DNA of 64,000 nt from Anthonomus grandis grandis (lineage: Eukaryota; Arthropoda; Insecta; Coleoptera; Curculionidae). The notes under the pieces were generated by a model that was not told the DNA's origin, did not search any database, and was given only the letters and a program-made list of their open reading frames with translations. The stretch spans positions 18,638,256 to 18,702,255 of the forward strand of contig NC_065561.1 of NCBI RefSeq assembly GCF_022605725.1. The letters run 5' to 3'. Position numbers and translations under genes: made by a program. The stretch's first letter is position 1. Every line of letters begins with the position of its first letter. Shown in pieces: positions 34,746 through 45,350 of this stretch.

Positions 34746-37463
34746 TATATAAATAAATAAATAAATAAAAATACTTTTATTACCATTCAAAATTATTAAA
34801 CATTATTACAGAATATACGAAACTAAATTCCATGAATACACAAATAATTCAAAATTACAACAATTTGTTTGGTAATCGGAGTGCAACGCGATTTTTATAA
34901 AAAAAAAACCGATACACATGCAAGTACATAGATTACTTGTACATGTGCTGTACAACCCGTGTTCCTAAATAAACAATTTTCTAAAAAACGTAATATTATG
35001 TATTTACTATAAGGTCCATACCAAAATCAAAAGGGACAATATATGCATTTTACAATGAACTAGCGAGTGGCTATGAAGCTGGGCAAAAAGAAAAACAAAA
35101 AAAAAAATAAAAGAATCCAAAGACGAGCGAGAACGGTATAGGGGCGAGCACGAAGGGTAGATAACAGGCAAGTGAGAATTTAATTTTAATGTAAATATTT
35201 GCAATTAGCAAGATCAGGTGTGCAGAACATTAATTAAAACAAAAATACCATTTTATAAAATACGGTCACATTAGGTTACCATAATTTGCGTGTTTAAGAG
35301 ATATTTTTTTAAGTTTATAATAAATTTTTTAGGCGAACATTCCTTTATATAAATAGGTAGTTCATTCCACATCCGAATGCCCATATATAAAAAAGATTTT
35401 TTAAAGGTTGCTGTTCTATGTAAAGGAATTCTAAGCAAATGGGGATTTCTTGTATTATAAGGAATATCTTGATTAAAAAATAAATTTCTTAAATTTGCAG
35501 GCTGTCCGGTTTTCATTATTTTATAAATTAAATTAAACATATGGAGTTTCCTTCTATTGCTCATATTCAGAATTAAATTAGAATTTAAATATGGAGTTAT
35601 GCGGTTTCTAGAGGCAATATTAAATGAATATCTCATGCAACTATTCTGAAGTTTTTGTATTTTGTTCGATAAGTATTTAGTTAAAGAATCGCCGTATACA
35701 ATATCCCCATAGTCAAGTAATGAAAGAACTAGTGTATCACACAGCCAATATTTTATTTTTGAATGCAACATTTTCTTATACTGATAAAGGCCCTTTAATC
35801 TGATGTAGGCGGCTTGAAGTTTGACTTTAATATGGGAAGTAAAGTTAAGATTTGAATCAATAATTACACCTAAATTACGTTTTTCAGTTACAACTGGAAC
35901 AGACTCGCCTTTAACAACTACTTTAAATCTGTTTGAAACCTCTTGCAGCTGACTCTTGTTATGTGTTACAAACATTACACACGATTTTGATGCGTTAAGT
36001 TTTAAGTTATGATTCTCAGTAAACACGGCCAAGCTCTGTAGATCAGTATTTATTTTATTTTGCGCCTCATGCAGACCTGGAGTATCAAAAGCAATATATA
36101 CCTGGGAATCGTCAGCATACTGTTGGAGTTTTGAATTTTGAAGACACTTTTCCATATCAGCCACATAGAGAGAAAACAGCAACGGTCCTAATATGGATCC
36201 TTGTGGAACACCCATGGTAAGAGGCAAGAAGTTGGAGAACTCATAATTTGACTTTTTGATTACCCGAACGCAGTGAGACCGACCCTCAAGATAAGATTGG
36301 AAAAATATAATGGCATTTGTAGACAACCCAAAATAGTGTAATTTAGCTAATAGTAATTTATGATCAATGGTGTCGAATGCTTTACTAAAATCAAGTAGGG
36401 TTAAGCAAGTTATCTGTTTTTTGTCTTCTTTAATTCTAATATCATTAATAAGGCTTATGAGACTTGTTGTAGTACTAAGAGATTTTCGAAATCCCGACTG
36501 ACAATCAGGAATTATTTTAAACTTATATAAATATTTAGAGAGTTCATTATAAATGTGACGTTCTAATATTTTTGATATAACTGGTAAAATGCTTATTGGT
36601 CTTATGTCTTTAAATTCTTCAGGGGAGGAAATTTTAGGTAAAGGAATAAGAATAGCTTGTTTCCATTCACTAGGATAAATTTTCTGCAAAATACAACTAT
36701 TAATAATATTAACTAAAGCCTCTAAACAATAAGGAAGACATATATTTAAATCTTTAATACAAATTTCATCAACTCCCATTGCATTACTTCCAATGTTTTT
36801 TATAATATTCGCAGTTTTTTCCTCATCAATTAAATTGATATAAAACTCTTCCTGATTAACATTTAGTTTATTATTTTTGTAGAAGTCAATTTTTTCATTT
36901 GAGGTTGATTTTGTAAAAGCCACGGAGTTAGAAAAAAATGAGTTTAGGTCAACTGCATTATTTAGTGTTTCTGGTAAAGGATTGGTTTTAGTTTTTGTAA
37001 AATTAAGTTTTTTAGCGGTATTCCAAAAATCTTTACCTTTTTTTAAGGAAAATTGTTTGAAATATGCCGCTTTCTCTCTACTTATGGCATGTTTAGTGAA
37101 ATTTCGAAGCTGTCTGTAGTAATTTAAATTCCCAGGAGTTTTCTGTTTTAAATATTTGTGACGTGCCCTATCTCTAAGTTTCATTAAAAATTTTATATTG
37201 CTCGTGATCCAGGGAGTAAAAGGTTTTTCTTGTAATATTTTAGTTTTAAAAGGTGCATATTTATTAATTAAGTAAGTAATATTATTTTTTAGTATTGCAA
37301 TTTTTTCACTAATATTATAAGTATAATATATATCATGCCACGGGAGTTGTTCTGCCTCATTTTTAAAAGCTACGGTATTAGTTTTTGCATAGTCACGATA
37401 TTTTATAACTTTTTTGTATGCTTGATATTTAAGAATATTTAGCTCTATATATGTTAGGTTATA
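34746..37463 (-). mobile_element. 5'-truncated LINE with (TTTA)n tail
   Basis: The element reads right to left and ends in a TTTA microsatellite tail (34748-34770 as ATAA on the plus strand). It has a 3' untranslated part of about 500 bases after the coding frame. Endonuclease coding is missing at the 5' side; the frame is closed by a stop at 37464-37466. 5' truncation of this kind is typical of target-primed integration. Confidence 0.85.
35271..37463 (-). CDS. LINE reverse transcriptase, open but 5'-truncated
   Basis: The frame is open for about 730 codons; the first ATG is at 37184. Upstream residues (LPWHDIYYTYNISEKI and KPFTPWITSNIK) are still family-like, so the protein is truncated rather than starting at that ATG. 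RT landmarks in order: IRPISILPVISKILERHIY, CQSGFRKSLSTTTSL, LLDFSKAFDTIDHKLLLAKL, MGVPQGSILGPLLFSLYVAD and QQYADDSQVYI (active-site YADD). Then comes LGVIIDSNLNFTSHIK, and the C-terminal GIRMWNELPIYIKECSPKKF. The motifs suggest the CR1/Jockey group. It makes cDNA from its own RNA at a nicked target. It is the only long intact coding frame in the window and thus a young insertion, but without an endonuclease it cannot move alone. Confidence 0.9.
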   Translation of the reverse strand, partial: YNLTYIELNILKYQAYKKVIKYRDYAKTNTVAFKNEAEQLPWHDIYYTYNISEKIAILKNNITYLINKYAPFKTKILQEKPFTPWITSNIKFLMKLRDRARHKYLKQKTPGNLNYYRQLRNFTKHAISREKAAYFKQFSLKKGKDFWNTAKKLNFTKTKTNPLPETLNNAVDLNSFFSNSVAFTKSTSNEKIDFYKNNKLNVNQEEFYINLIDEEKTANIIKNIGSNAMGVDEICIKDLNICLPYCLEALVNIINSCILQKIYPSEWKQAILIPLPKISSPEEFKDIRPISILPVISKILERHIYNELSKYLYKFKIIPDCQSGFRKSLSTTTSLISLINDIRIKEDKKQITCLTLLDFSKAFDTIDHKLLLAKLHYFGLSTNAIIFFQSYLEGRSHCVRVIKKSNYEFSNFLPLTMGVPQGSILGPLLFSLYVADMEKCLQNSKLQQYADDSQVYIAFDTPGLHEAQNKINTDLQSLAVFTENHNLKLNASKSCVMFVTHNKSQLQEVSNRFKVVVKGESVPVVTEKRNLGVIIDSNLNFTSHIKVKLQAAYIRLKGLYQYKKMLHSKIKYWLCDTLVLSLLDYGDIVYGDSLTKYLSNKIQKLQNSCMRYSFNIASRNRITPYLNSNLILNMSNRRKLHMFNLIYKIMKTGQPANLRNLFFNQDIPYNTRNPHLLRIPLHRTATFKKSFLYMGIRMWNELPIYIKECSPKKFIINLKKYLLNTQIMVT

Positions 37464-37835
37464 TTAGGTTAATCTATATTATGTTATATGCCTCTTATAA
37501 TCTATAAGTAGTGCCCATGAAGCTTACAAGTGCCCTATTAATTTAAATTTGAAACGCCACTGACTTTCAAACTCCAATATACGAATAAACGCCAATATAC
37601 GCACTACCGCGAACCGAAACATCATATGCATCAAATTTCGGGTCGGAATTAAGGATGTTTTCAAGTGCTTAAGGCAATAACTATCATAACTTTTAATACG
37701 CTCTTGCGCATTAAAACAATTACTTAAAAAGGCCGATGGAGTGGAATGAAAATAGCTCTTAACTTAAGCTTCCTACAAGTGTTATGCAATATTTTCGTGC
37801 AATAACTTTATAGTAAAATGGCAACGATGACTCCG
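37464..37835. other. Unassigned DNA
   Basis: No gene was recognised. Two TTAGGTTA strings at about 37454-37472 resemble insect telomere units but there are only two. Confidence 0.4.
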
Positions 37836-37990
37836 CTACGAGGTTCGTCCTTAGCAGCGGCTAATGCTCCCGCGTGGGGCCCCCCTTAGCCCCGCCACGC
37901 CCCTGCCCCTCAGGGGCTGCGCGTGGCTGTCAGGGTCACCGTGACATTTGCGATACGATTTTTGCACGCATGCAATGTCAGGGGCGGACT
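37836..37990. other. Isolated GC-rich patch with nested inverted repeats
   Basis: A sharp GC-rich patch holds GGGGCCCCCC, the palindrome GCCCCTCAGGGGC (37905-37917) and the outer pair CCACGC/GCGTGG (37895-37900 and 37921-37926). GGTTCGTCC near 37843 resembles a pol III B box and TAGTAAAATGG upstream an A box, so a SINE-like origin is possible but weak. Confidence 0.35.
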
Positions 37991-38689
37991 TCCAATTTGT
38001 TTTTTTTTATTGAGAGTTTACCGCTGTCCTAAAGTTTTTCGCCATTTCCGGGGATTTTAATCTTGCAGTTAATAGTTCAGCTAGAATAACTTGATGAAAA
38101 TTATTTTAAGAGTAATGGTATAAATTCGACCATGAAGCCATTGCATAGGGTCACAAATGTCGAGTGAGGGTCAGGAGGAGGGGTAGAATTTAATGAAGAA
38201 ATAACTATAGTAGCTTCTATTGTAGGGATCAGAAAATTGGCAGCGCGTTTTGTGGTAATCCAAACCCTTTAGAGTTATCTTATGCAATTACTTGTGAAGA
38301 TTTTAATAAATGTTTTTTTGAAAAAAAAAATACCAAGGGTCTTAAGGTGTCTACTGTAAATCTTAGTTTACAGCGCTAAATTCGGAAATTTTATGTAAAT
38401 AACATGACAGACATACAAACTAACAATGAAGCCTGCAAAGCAAAAATACATTAAAAGTCGCTTAAATAATTCAAAATAATTTTCAGAGCAAAATTTGGAA
38501 TATAGTAAATGAACTAGGAGTTAAACAGGGAAATATTGTGCAAATAAACCTGATAGGATTAATAATTACTTGAGGGGTCTAGAATAGCAGGTCAAATTCA
38601 GAGCTCTTGAGTATAGCACTCGAGCAAATTCATTCTTTCTTTTGCCTACTGATCTACTTGAGCTTAAGTCTGCTTGAAGGTATTTTTCA

Positions 38690-39350
38690 CTTTACCTGAT
38701 GCGACACTGGAGGTGCTAATATCTGCAATCAATCATTCTTTCCAATTTCCCAATTATCTTAAACAGTTCAAGCCTTTTTTTAACAGGACTTTCGGAATCA
38801 CCTTCTTCTTACTACTAAGCATCCAACCCTCATTGATTCAAAAATCATAGAAAAATTGGTTTAGGTCTAAATGAATTAGGTCGAAGCAGTTTACTTTTCA
38901 TTCCTTAAATCTTTATTTTTAATAGTGGTGATTGCTGCTGCAGCAGTGTTTCGTGACTTGACCAAGGCATTTGGCTGCGTCAGTCACGAGACACTGCTGT
39001 GGAAACTTGAGCGGTAGTGTTGACTTATAGTGTTCCACAGAACTCAGTTCTTTCACCAATTCTGTTCCTCATTTATATTAATGGCATGACCAAATTAGAA
39101 TCTCGGGGATTCAGTGTGCGGATGATGCAACAATTTTGTTATGACACAAATGCAAATACCAGAGATATTATTCTAACAAACTGTGCTTAAATATTGTAAA
39201 AACTAGTGATGCCTTTTTGGTAAATAGCAATCTGAGCAACTTGGACATAATTAAATTCTTAAGTTTATTTATTGATAATAAACTAAAATTTAAATTTATA
39301 TTTGATGGTAAAAAACTGTTTAATGATCTTCTAGTTTGTTATTTGAAAGC
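38690..39350 (+). pseudogene. LINE reverse transcriptase remnant
   Basis: The plus strand reads in pieces: FRDLTKAFGCVSHETLLWKL (38949-39008) is the palm motif. VPQNSVLSPILFLIYINGM (39031-39087) is the 'GVPQGSVLGPLLF' motif with substitutions, and CADDATI (39115-39135) is the active-site box. IIKFLSLFIDNKLKF near 39247-39292 is the thumb region. Upstream, CINHSFQFPNYLKQFK is compatible with the fingers. Stops and frame changes lie between all of them. It is a dead copy of a different LINE from that at 34.7-37.5 kb, as residues differ throughout. Confidence 0.75.
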
Positions 39351-39870
39351 TATATATAACTGAAAACTTTTTAGAAATCGTGCTAAAGAGCTATTAGTTG
39401 GGAAAGGCTATTATTATTAATTTGTTTCTGTCATTCATTTTTACTTCAGTTATAAATGAATATAATTTAATACTTCTTGATACTCTTGACATTCCTCAGA
39501 ATATTTTGGTTTAGGGGCTTCCAGGAGTATTTCTGGAAAACAGGGATGCTGTAGGTTTTGCCGGGGCAGGTAAACCGGGGCCATATTCCTTCAGAATGAT
39601 GAATGCATATATGTACTTTTTCTTTTTACACCTTTATCAACAAATTTATCAATCCTGCAATGGATATCCCGTCTTGGTCCAAACTAGGTCCAAATTTCCA
39701 AGGATTCGATAATCAATAATCATCCAATGGATAATAATTTTGAGCAATCCAGTGGACGTCAAACTAAGTTTGTCCAATGGAATTTCATTGACTTTCCAAA
39801 AGATGCTTCAAAATAATAGATATAATTATTTTACTGGTCGCAACTACTTGCTCAAATATTTTCATTACTT

Positions 39871-41285
39871 TAAGTCAATTGAATTAATTCATTCATCTTA
39901 TAATAAAGAAAGAGGGTAGTTGACTCAATTGCCCGGACAAATACTTTGTTTACTTCCAGGCAGTTGAAAGAAAAAACCCCATTTAAAAAAAATCAAGCGG
40001 TGTTAAGTCAGGTAGTCTCGCGGGCTATATTACTGCCTAGACGAATATTTTGATGACTTCCTGGCAGTTGAATAAATTCAAATATCTTACAGTGAATATA
40101 GAGAGTAATTGTGTCAACCACCTGGACGAATATTTTTATTATTTTAAGTCAATTGAATTAATTCATTCATCTCATAGTAAATAAAGAGGGTAGTTGACTC
40201 AATTGCCTGGACAAATACTTTGTTTACTTCCAGGCAGTTGAACGAAGAAACACTGTTTAAAAAAAATCAAGCGGTGTTATGTCAGGTGGTCTCGTGGGCC
40301 ATATTACTGCCTAGGCGAATATTTTGATGACTTCCAGGCAGTTGAATAAATTCAATTATCTTACAGTGAATATAAGGAATAATTGTCTCAACTAGCTGGA
40401 CGAACATTCTCATAATTTTAAGTCAATTGAATTAATTCATTCATCTCATAGTAAATAAAGAGGATAGTTGACTCAATTGCCTGGACAAATACTTTGTTTA
40501 CTTCCAGGCAGTTGAACGAAAAAAATCCTATTTAAAAAAAATCAAGCGGTGTTAAGTCAGGTGGTCTCGCGGGCCATATTACTACCTAGACGAATATTTT
40601 GATGACTTCCAGGCAGTTGAATAATTTCAATTATCTTACAGTGAATATAAGGAATAATTGTCTCAACTAGCTGGACGAACATTTTCATAATTTTAAGTCA
40701 ATTGAATTAATTCATTCATTTCATAGTAAATAAAGAGGGTAGTTGACTCAATTGCCTGGACAAATACTTTGTTTACTTTCAGGCAGTTGAACGAAAAAAC
40801 CCCAGTTAAAAAAAATCAAGCGGTGTAATGTCAGGTGGTCTCGCGGGCCATATTACTGCCTAGACGAATATTTTGATGACTTCCTGGCAGTTGAATAAAT
40901 TCAGTTATCTTACAGTGAATATAAGGAATAATTGTCTCAACTAGCTGGACGAACATTTTCATAATTTTAAGTCAATTGAATTAATTCATTCATCTTATAA
41001 TAAACAAAGAGGGTAGTTGACTCAATTGCCTGGACAAATACTTTGTTTACTTCCAGGCAGTTGAACGAAGAAACACTATTTAAAAAAAATCAAGCGGTGT
41101 AATGTCAGGTGGTCTCGCGGGCCATATTACTACCTAGACGAATATTTTGATGACTTCGAGGCAGTTGAATAAATTCAATTATCTTACAGTGAACATAAAG
41201 AGTAATTGTCGTAACTTATTAATCTCATAGTAAACAAAGAGGGTAGTTGACTCAATTGCCTGGACAAATACTTTGATTACTTCCG
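39871..41285. repeat. 274-bp tandem array, five units plus a partial
   Basis: TAAGTCAATTGAATTAATTC begins units at 39871, 40145, 40419, 40694 and 40968, so spacing is 274-275 bases. A sixth, shortened unit ends near 41285. Each unit carries CCAGGCAGTTGAA once after TTGTTTACTT and once after GATGACTT, plus CTCAATTGCCTGGAC in the reverse sense. Units are very similar, so the array is young or homogenised. Confidence 0.95.
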
Positions 41286-41399
41286 ATTTAAAAAAGTTGA
41301 TTCCTTACATAAACCATTGACCGTACAACTTACGCATATTCTCAAACGAAGATACTCAATGTTTCTTCTCAAAAAAAATATTCGAGCAATTAAAGAGGT

Positions 41400-41720
41400 A
41401 AAACTCCAGACACTGAAATTCTTGGAATAGACCCTCCAATAACACTTAAATGACTGGAACAGACTTAAGAGTACGGAAAAGGTTCTTGCAGGTGGTAAAA
41501 GAGATTTAACTTACTTGAATTGACTCTCAGGTTACCATTAAGTGCCTGAAAGAGCATTATACGTCCAGGTACTAAAATCCCTAGAGTAGATTCTCCAATA
41601 ACATTTAAATGTCTGGAAGAAGCTTAAGAGTACTTAGAAGACACTTACAGGCATTAAAAAGTGACTCAAATTCCATGGGTTGACTTTCAGAATCCGCTTA
41701 AATGAGTCCAGTGGATAGAT
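41400..41720. repeat. Two ~167-bp units of the motif family, inverted
   Basis: CTCCAATAACAYTTAAATG recurs at about 41423 and 41590, each followed by CTGGAA and GACTTAAGAGTAC or GCTTAAGAGTAC. CACTTAAATGACTGGAA is the reverse complement of the motif form seen at 1-2.5 kb, so this is the same family in the opposite orientation. Confidence 0.65.
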
Positions 41721-42609
41721 TTTCTTGAGAAGTTTTTATTTTTACAGATGAGATGTTATCCCGTTATATTACGAATTATATAGGAATTTTTTAATCCCGT
41801 GTCTTAAAATCTATATTTGCTCAAAAGTCGAACAAAGTATTGATTGAGTTAAGTTTAGTTAAGAGACGTTGACATCATCCCAGTTCCATGTAGTGTATTT
41901 CGCATATGAATAATTCACGTACTGTACCAAAGTAAATAGGTACAATCAATGTACTACTTTGTTTTACATATAAGCTGCCAAACATCGACAGGACTATGAT
42001 TTACTGATTGCATCACAAACATAGATCAGATCTGGGTCCAACCCGGTTGTAGTATTTAGACGGAGGACTTGGACGGATCTGTTTAAATGTAGAAGTCAAT
42101 GTACATCAAACTTATTCTTCAGTTTTATTATTGACGATATTAGGGATGGCACTGTAACAATCTTATGTACAAAATTTGCTAAATAAAAATAAATTAGGCC
42201 TATTTTATACTCGGCGAAGGGCATTGAATGCTGTTAACTTAACCGAGTACACATAAAATCACAATATTATCATAACTACTTTTAAAAAACAAAAATTTAG
42301 ACTTAAAAAAAGAAAAAGAAATTTACCTAGCGCATGACCGACTTGACTTAACAATACAAATACTTTAAAAAAATAAATGATTTTCTACAATAATAGGAAT
42401 ATAAATAAATCAAAAGGAGAAGAACTATCCAAAAACAAATAAATTGATGAAGTAAAATAAAAATTGTTCCTAAGTTGAACACATTCATTAAGTACTCTAT
42501 TTTTTTAATGACTTTCAACCAAGACTGTTTTTCATCAATTTTTGAAGCTTTGAAAAGACTTGTAAACATAGTCACTAATATTACCTATATGTATTTATTA
42601 GCTTTGATG

Positions 42610-43265
42610 CACAGAAAGAAAATGACCTTTGAAAAATTGCAGTGCTTAACTGGGTGTATCAAATTTAAAAACAGTGCGTGTTATTCGGATGCAAGAATTT
42701 TGTATTTTTTGCAGTTTGTACCTATTGGAAACATCAAGACATGGTCCATATACAAAATTAAAATAATTATAATGCGATAAGATGAGAGCTTTACAAAATT
42801 GCTTCTTTAGAGCAACACTTAAGAGAGCCTCACTTCTGTACAAGTTAAAGAGCCTTACTTCTGTTCTGCACAAGAACTACTTTAGATACCTGCGTTTTAA
42901 ATCTTAAATTTGTGTCAAAAACAATACCTAAGTTTTTATGTTCTTTTAAATTCGAAATGTTTTCACCACCAATGAAGGTCTTTTATGTGATATATGAACA
43001 TGCCTTTTAATACCATACGTTAATCTGCAACTCGATCTGCAACAAGAATTTTGCATTTTATGTATTTCCTTTTATTTTCAATTTATTAGAGACAAAACGT
43101 GTACATCATAGTAGAAATTTTTTAACAGCAAAGTCCAACAAATCAAAAAACCAAGCAATACAATGGACGTTCTCGAAATCCTGCCTGGAAATCAGATACA
43201 ATATTAGTTTTTAATAGATATCTTATTACAACTTTCTCTATGATTTTTCAACAAACTAAAAATAA
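42610..43265 (-). pseudogene. LINE RT remnant with deleted centre
   Basis: Right to left: KIIEKVVIRYLLKTNIVSDF and QAGFRE (43255-43175) form the fingers region. The sequence then jumps, without the palm or YADD box, to NLKEHKNLGIVFDTNLRFK (42955-42900). LFNLYRSEALLSVALKKQF and LILSHYNYFNFVYGP (42850-42740) follow, then YKLQKIQNSCIRI. The order matches CR1/Jockey-like LINEs with the central several hundred bases deleted. Frame breaks occur at each junction. It resembles the LINE at the right end of the window in the segment after the RT domain (compare AMVLSNFNYCDYVYG there). Confidence 0.75.
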
Positions 43266-43299
43266 ATTAACAGGCCTTAAAAAATTTAAAATTTATGTG

Positions 43300-44220
43300 G
43301 CAATACTTAAGTTAAATTCATTAGACACCCATATCAGCGTCTTCTAAAAAATTTATAAAAATTGTTTTTTTTTTAATTCATACACTCAGTTCATAACTCA
43401 AAGATCAAAAATTGTAGGCAATTAAAATTTTATATGGAGATTCCTCAGTGAAATTCAATAGACATCTAGCTCAGCTTTTTTCAAAAAATATAGAAAATTT
43501 TGCAAAAAAAATAATTTGGAAAGAGTTTCTTGAATGGGAATTTTGCAAGTCAGCACCTAATATCCTTCCACTGTTCAGAAAAACAACCTTCGTATCTAAA
43601 TAAAAATTTATTATATATCATACCTATGGACAAAGTAGTGGTAAAAAATAATTAAATATTCGTAGTATTTTGTCATCAGTACCCGGTGCCTTTGATTATC
43701 TACTATAAAATCACCTAACATCAACTAACAAAAAAAAAATTAGAACTATCATATTTAAATTTTGATACATCAAAGCCGTGTTTTGATATTCCGAATTTTT
43801 TTTATTAATCACTTCGGAGAAAAAATTATTTAAATCTAAAAATAAATTTAAAATAAGTTGGTGAATGAATGAATAACACAAAAATGAGGTAGTAAAATGT
43901 AAAAACAAAATTATGAGTGATAATAATTAATATGAAAGAAATACGCTCTATACTACTTAAAAAAAAGTCACCTAAATTAACCTTATCTAGACTAGAAGTA
44001 AAGTCATAAATCCATAGAACGAAGGGCAAAAGTATTACTCCTTGAGCGTGTTCCTTGTCAGCTACAAACGTTATTAAAAGGGTTGTTTATGAAGGTCATA
44101 TGAAAATGCCTCCAAGAACACACCTGCATAAATTAGGTGTGGTTTTATTGGTGAATTATATGTATGCTTGGAAATAAAAGGAGTGTTTCCAAGAGTAAGA
44201 ATCTGTACAAAACAAATAGA
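43300..44220. other. AT-rich DNA, weak local repeat
   Basis: Two passages near 43285 and 43420 share TTAAAATTTATATGG-like and ATTCATTAGACA/ATTCAATAGACA phrases. No gene was recognised; short minus-strand frames at 43711-44029 have no recognisable motif. Confidence 0.4.
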
Positions 44221-44227
44221 AATTATA

Positions 44228-45350
44228 CAGTGTGGCCCAAATTGGGTGATTTTACCTTTTTCCGGTTTTGAAATATTTTTAAAAAATCAAATAGTTGCAT
44301 TTTTCAAAAAGGCCTGACGTTTCGGTTCTGAGATTCCATCTTCAACTTTTTTTTTCTTACGGCAACCATTTTGTTTTTTTTTTGGTAAATTATAAAGATC
44401 TTTTTTTTCCCCTTTAAAATGATGTATAACACTTTATGAAAATATTGCATTCATATGTCAAAAAGTTTGGCCATGGCTACGGAGGCCATTTGCCGTATAA
44501 ACAATTATTATTGTTTAATGATTTAGTGCCATTTACTGACAATTCTGCAAAATATTGTTTATTTGATTCACTTTTTATCTTGTTAGTTTTTTGTTCTTGT
44601 TCTTGTTAGTGTTAAATATTTTTTTCGTATCTAGTTGTTTTCGTTTGTATTGTTTAAATTTTTAAATTCTGAATTTGGGGATATGTGAAAAATGAAGTTT
44701 GCGAGTTCAAACCTCCTACAACTCTTGAACAACTAGAGGACAGGGTTAGGAATATCTTAAATAATATAAATAAAAACATCCTGCGCAGAAGTGTCTTAAA
44801 GAAATGTGAAAAATGTTTTAACAAAAATGGCCGTCATTTCGAATAGTTTCATTTAATATTATTGTTACAAGTAGTTCATTGTTTTATTTAGAAATTACGT
44901 AAAAGTATAAGTTAGCAAGTTAGTAAGTTAATAATAATTGTTTGTACGACATCATGGATAACTCAGCGAAAAATAAATTTTCATAAAGTGTTATACATCA
45001 TTTTAAAGGAAAAAAAAGATCTTTTTAATTTAGCAAAAATACAAAATGGCCGCTATTAGAAAAAAAGAAGTTGAGGATGAAATCTCAGAACCGAAACGTC
45101 GAAAACAAAAACTGAATTCAGGTATGCGTTGTCCTTAACAAGTTGTCCAAATAATGTTTAAACAGATTTTAAAAATACGCTAAAATAAATGAAACTTTTT
45201 GATTTTGTCCAAATATTTCAAAATCGGAAAAAAATAAGATCGTTCTAAGAGCGGCACTAAACTAAACTGACTTTTCCTATTTAACCAATTTTCTATCTCT
45301 TATAGTTTCCAAGATGCCCATACATGTACACCCAATTTGGGCCGCACTAT
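44228..45350. mobile_element. Second foldback/MITE-like element
   Basis: The left end CAGTGTGGCCCAAATTGGGT and the inverse of the right end (TAGTGCGGCCCAAATTGGGT) match at 18 of 20 positions, next to TA on both sides. Inner arms at about 44316-44445 and 44980-45108 are inverted copies of each other (CATAAAGTGTTATACATCAT and the GGTTCTGAGATT region). Layout and phrases such as GAACCGAAACGTCG resemble the element at 12242-13106, so both may belong to one superfamily. No transposase is encoded. Confidence 0.8.

Noticed and set aside
37451..37472. Telomere-like TTAGG units
   Set aside because: Only two TTAGGTTA strings, not a run.
43145..43200. CCAGGCAG string at 43187 as a member of the motif family
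   Set aside because: It is explained by LINE coding sequence for QAGFRE in the RT remnant.
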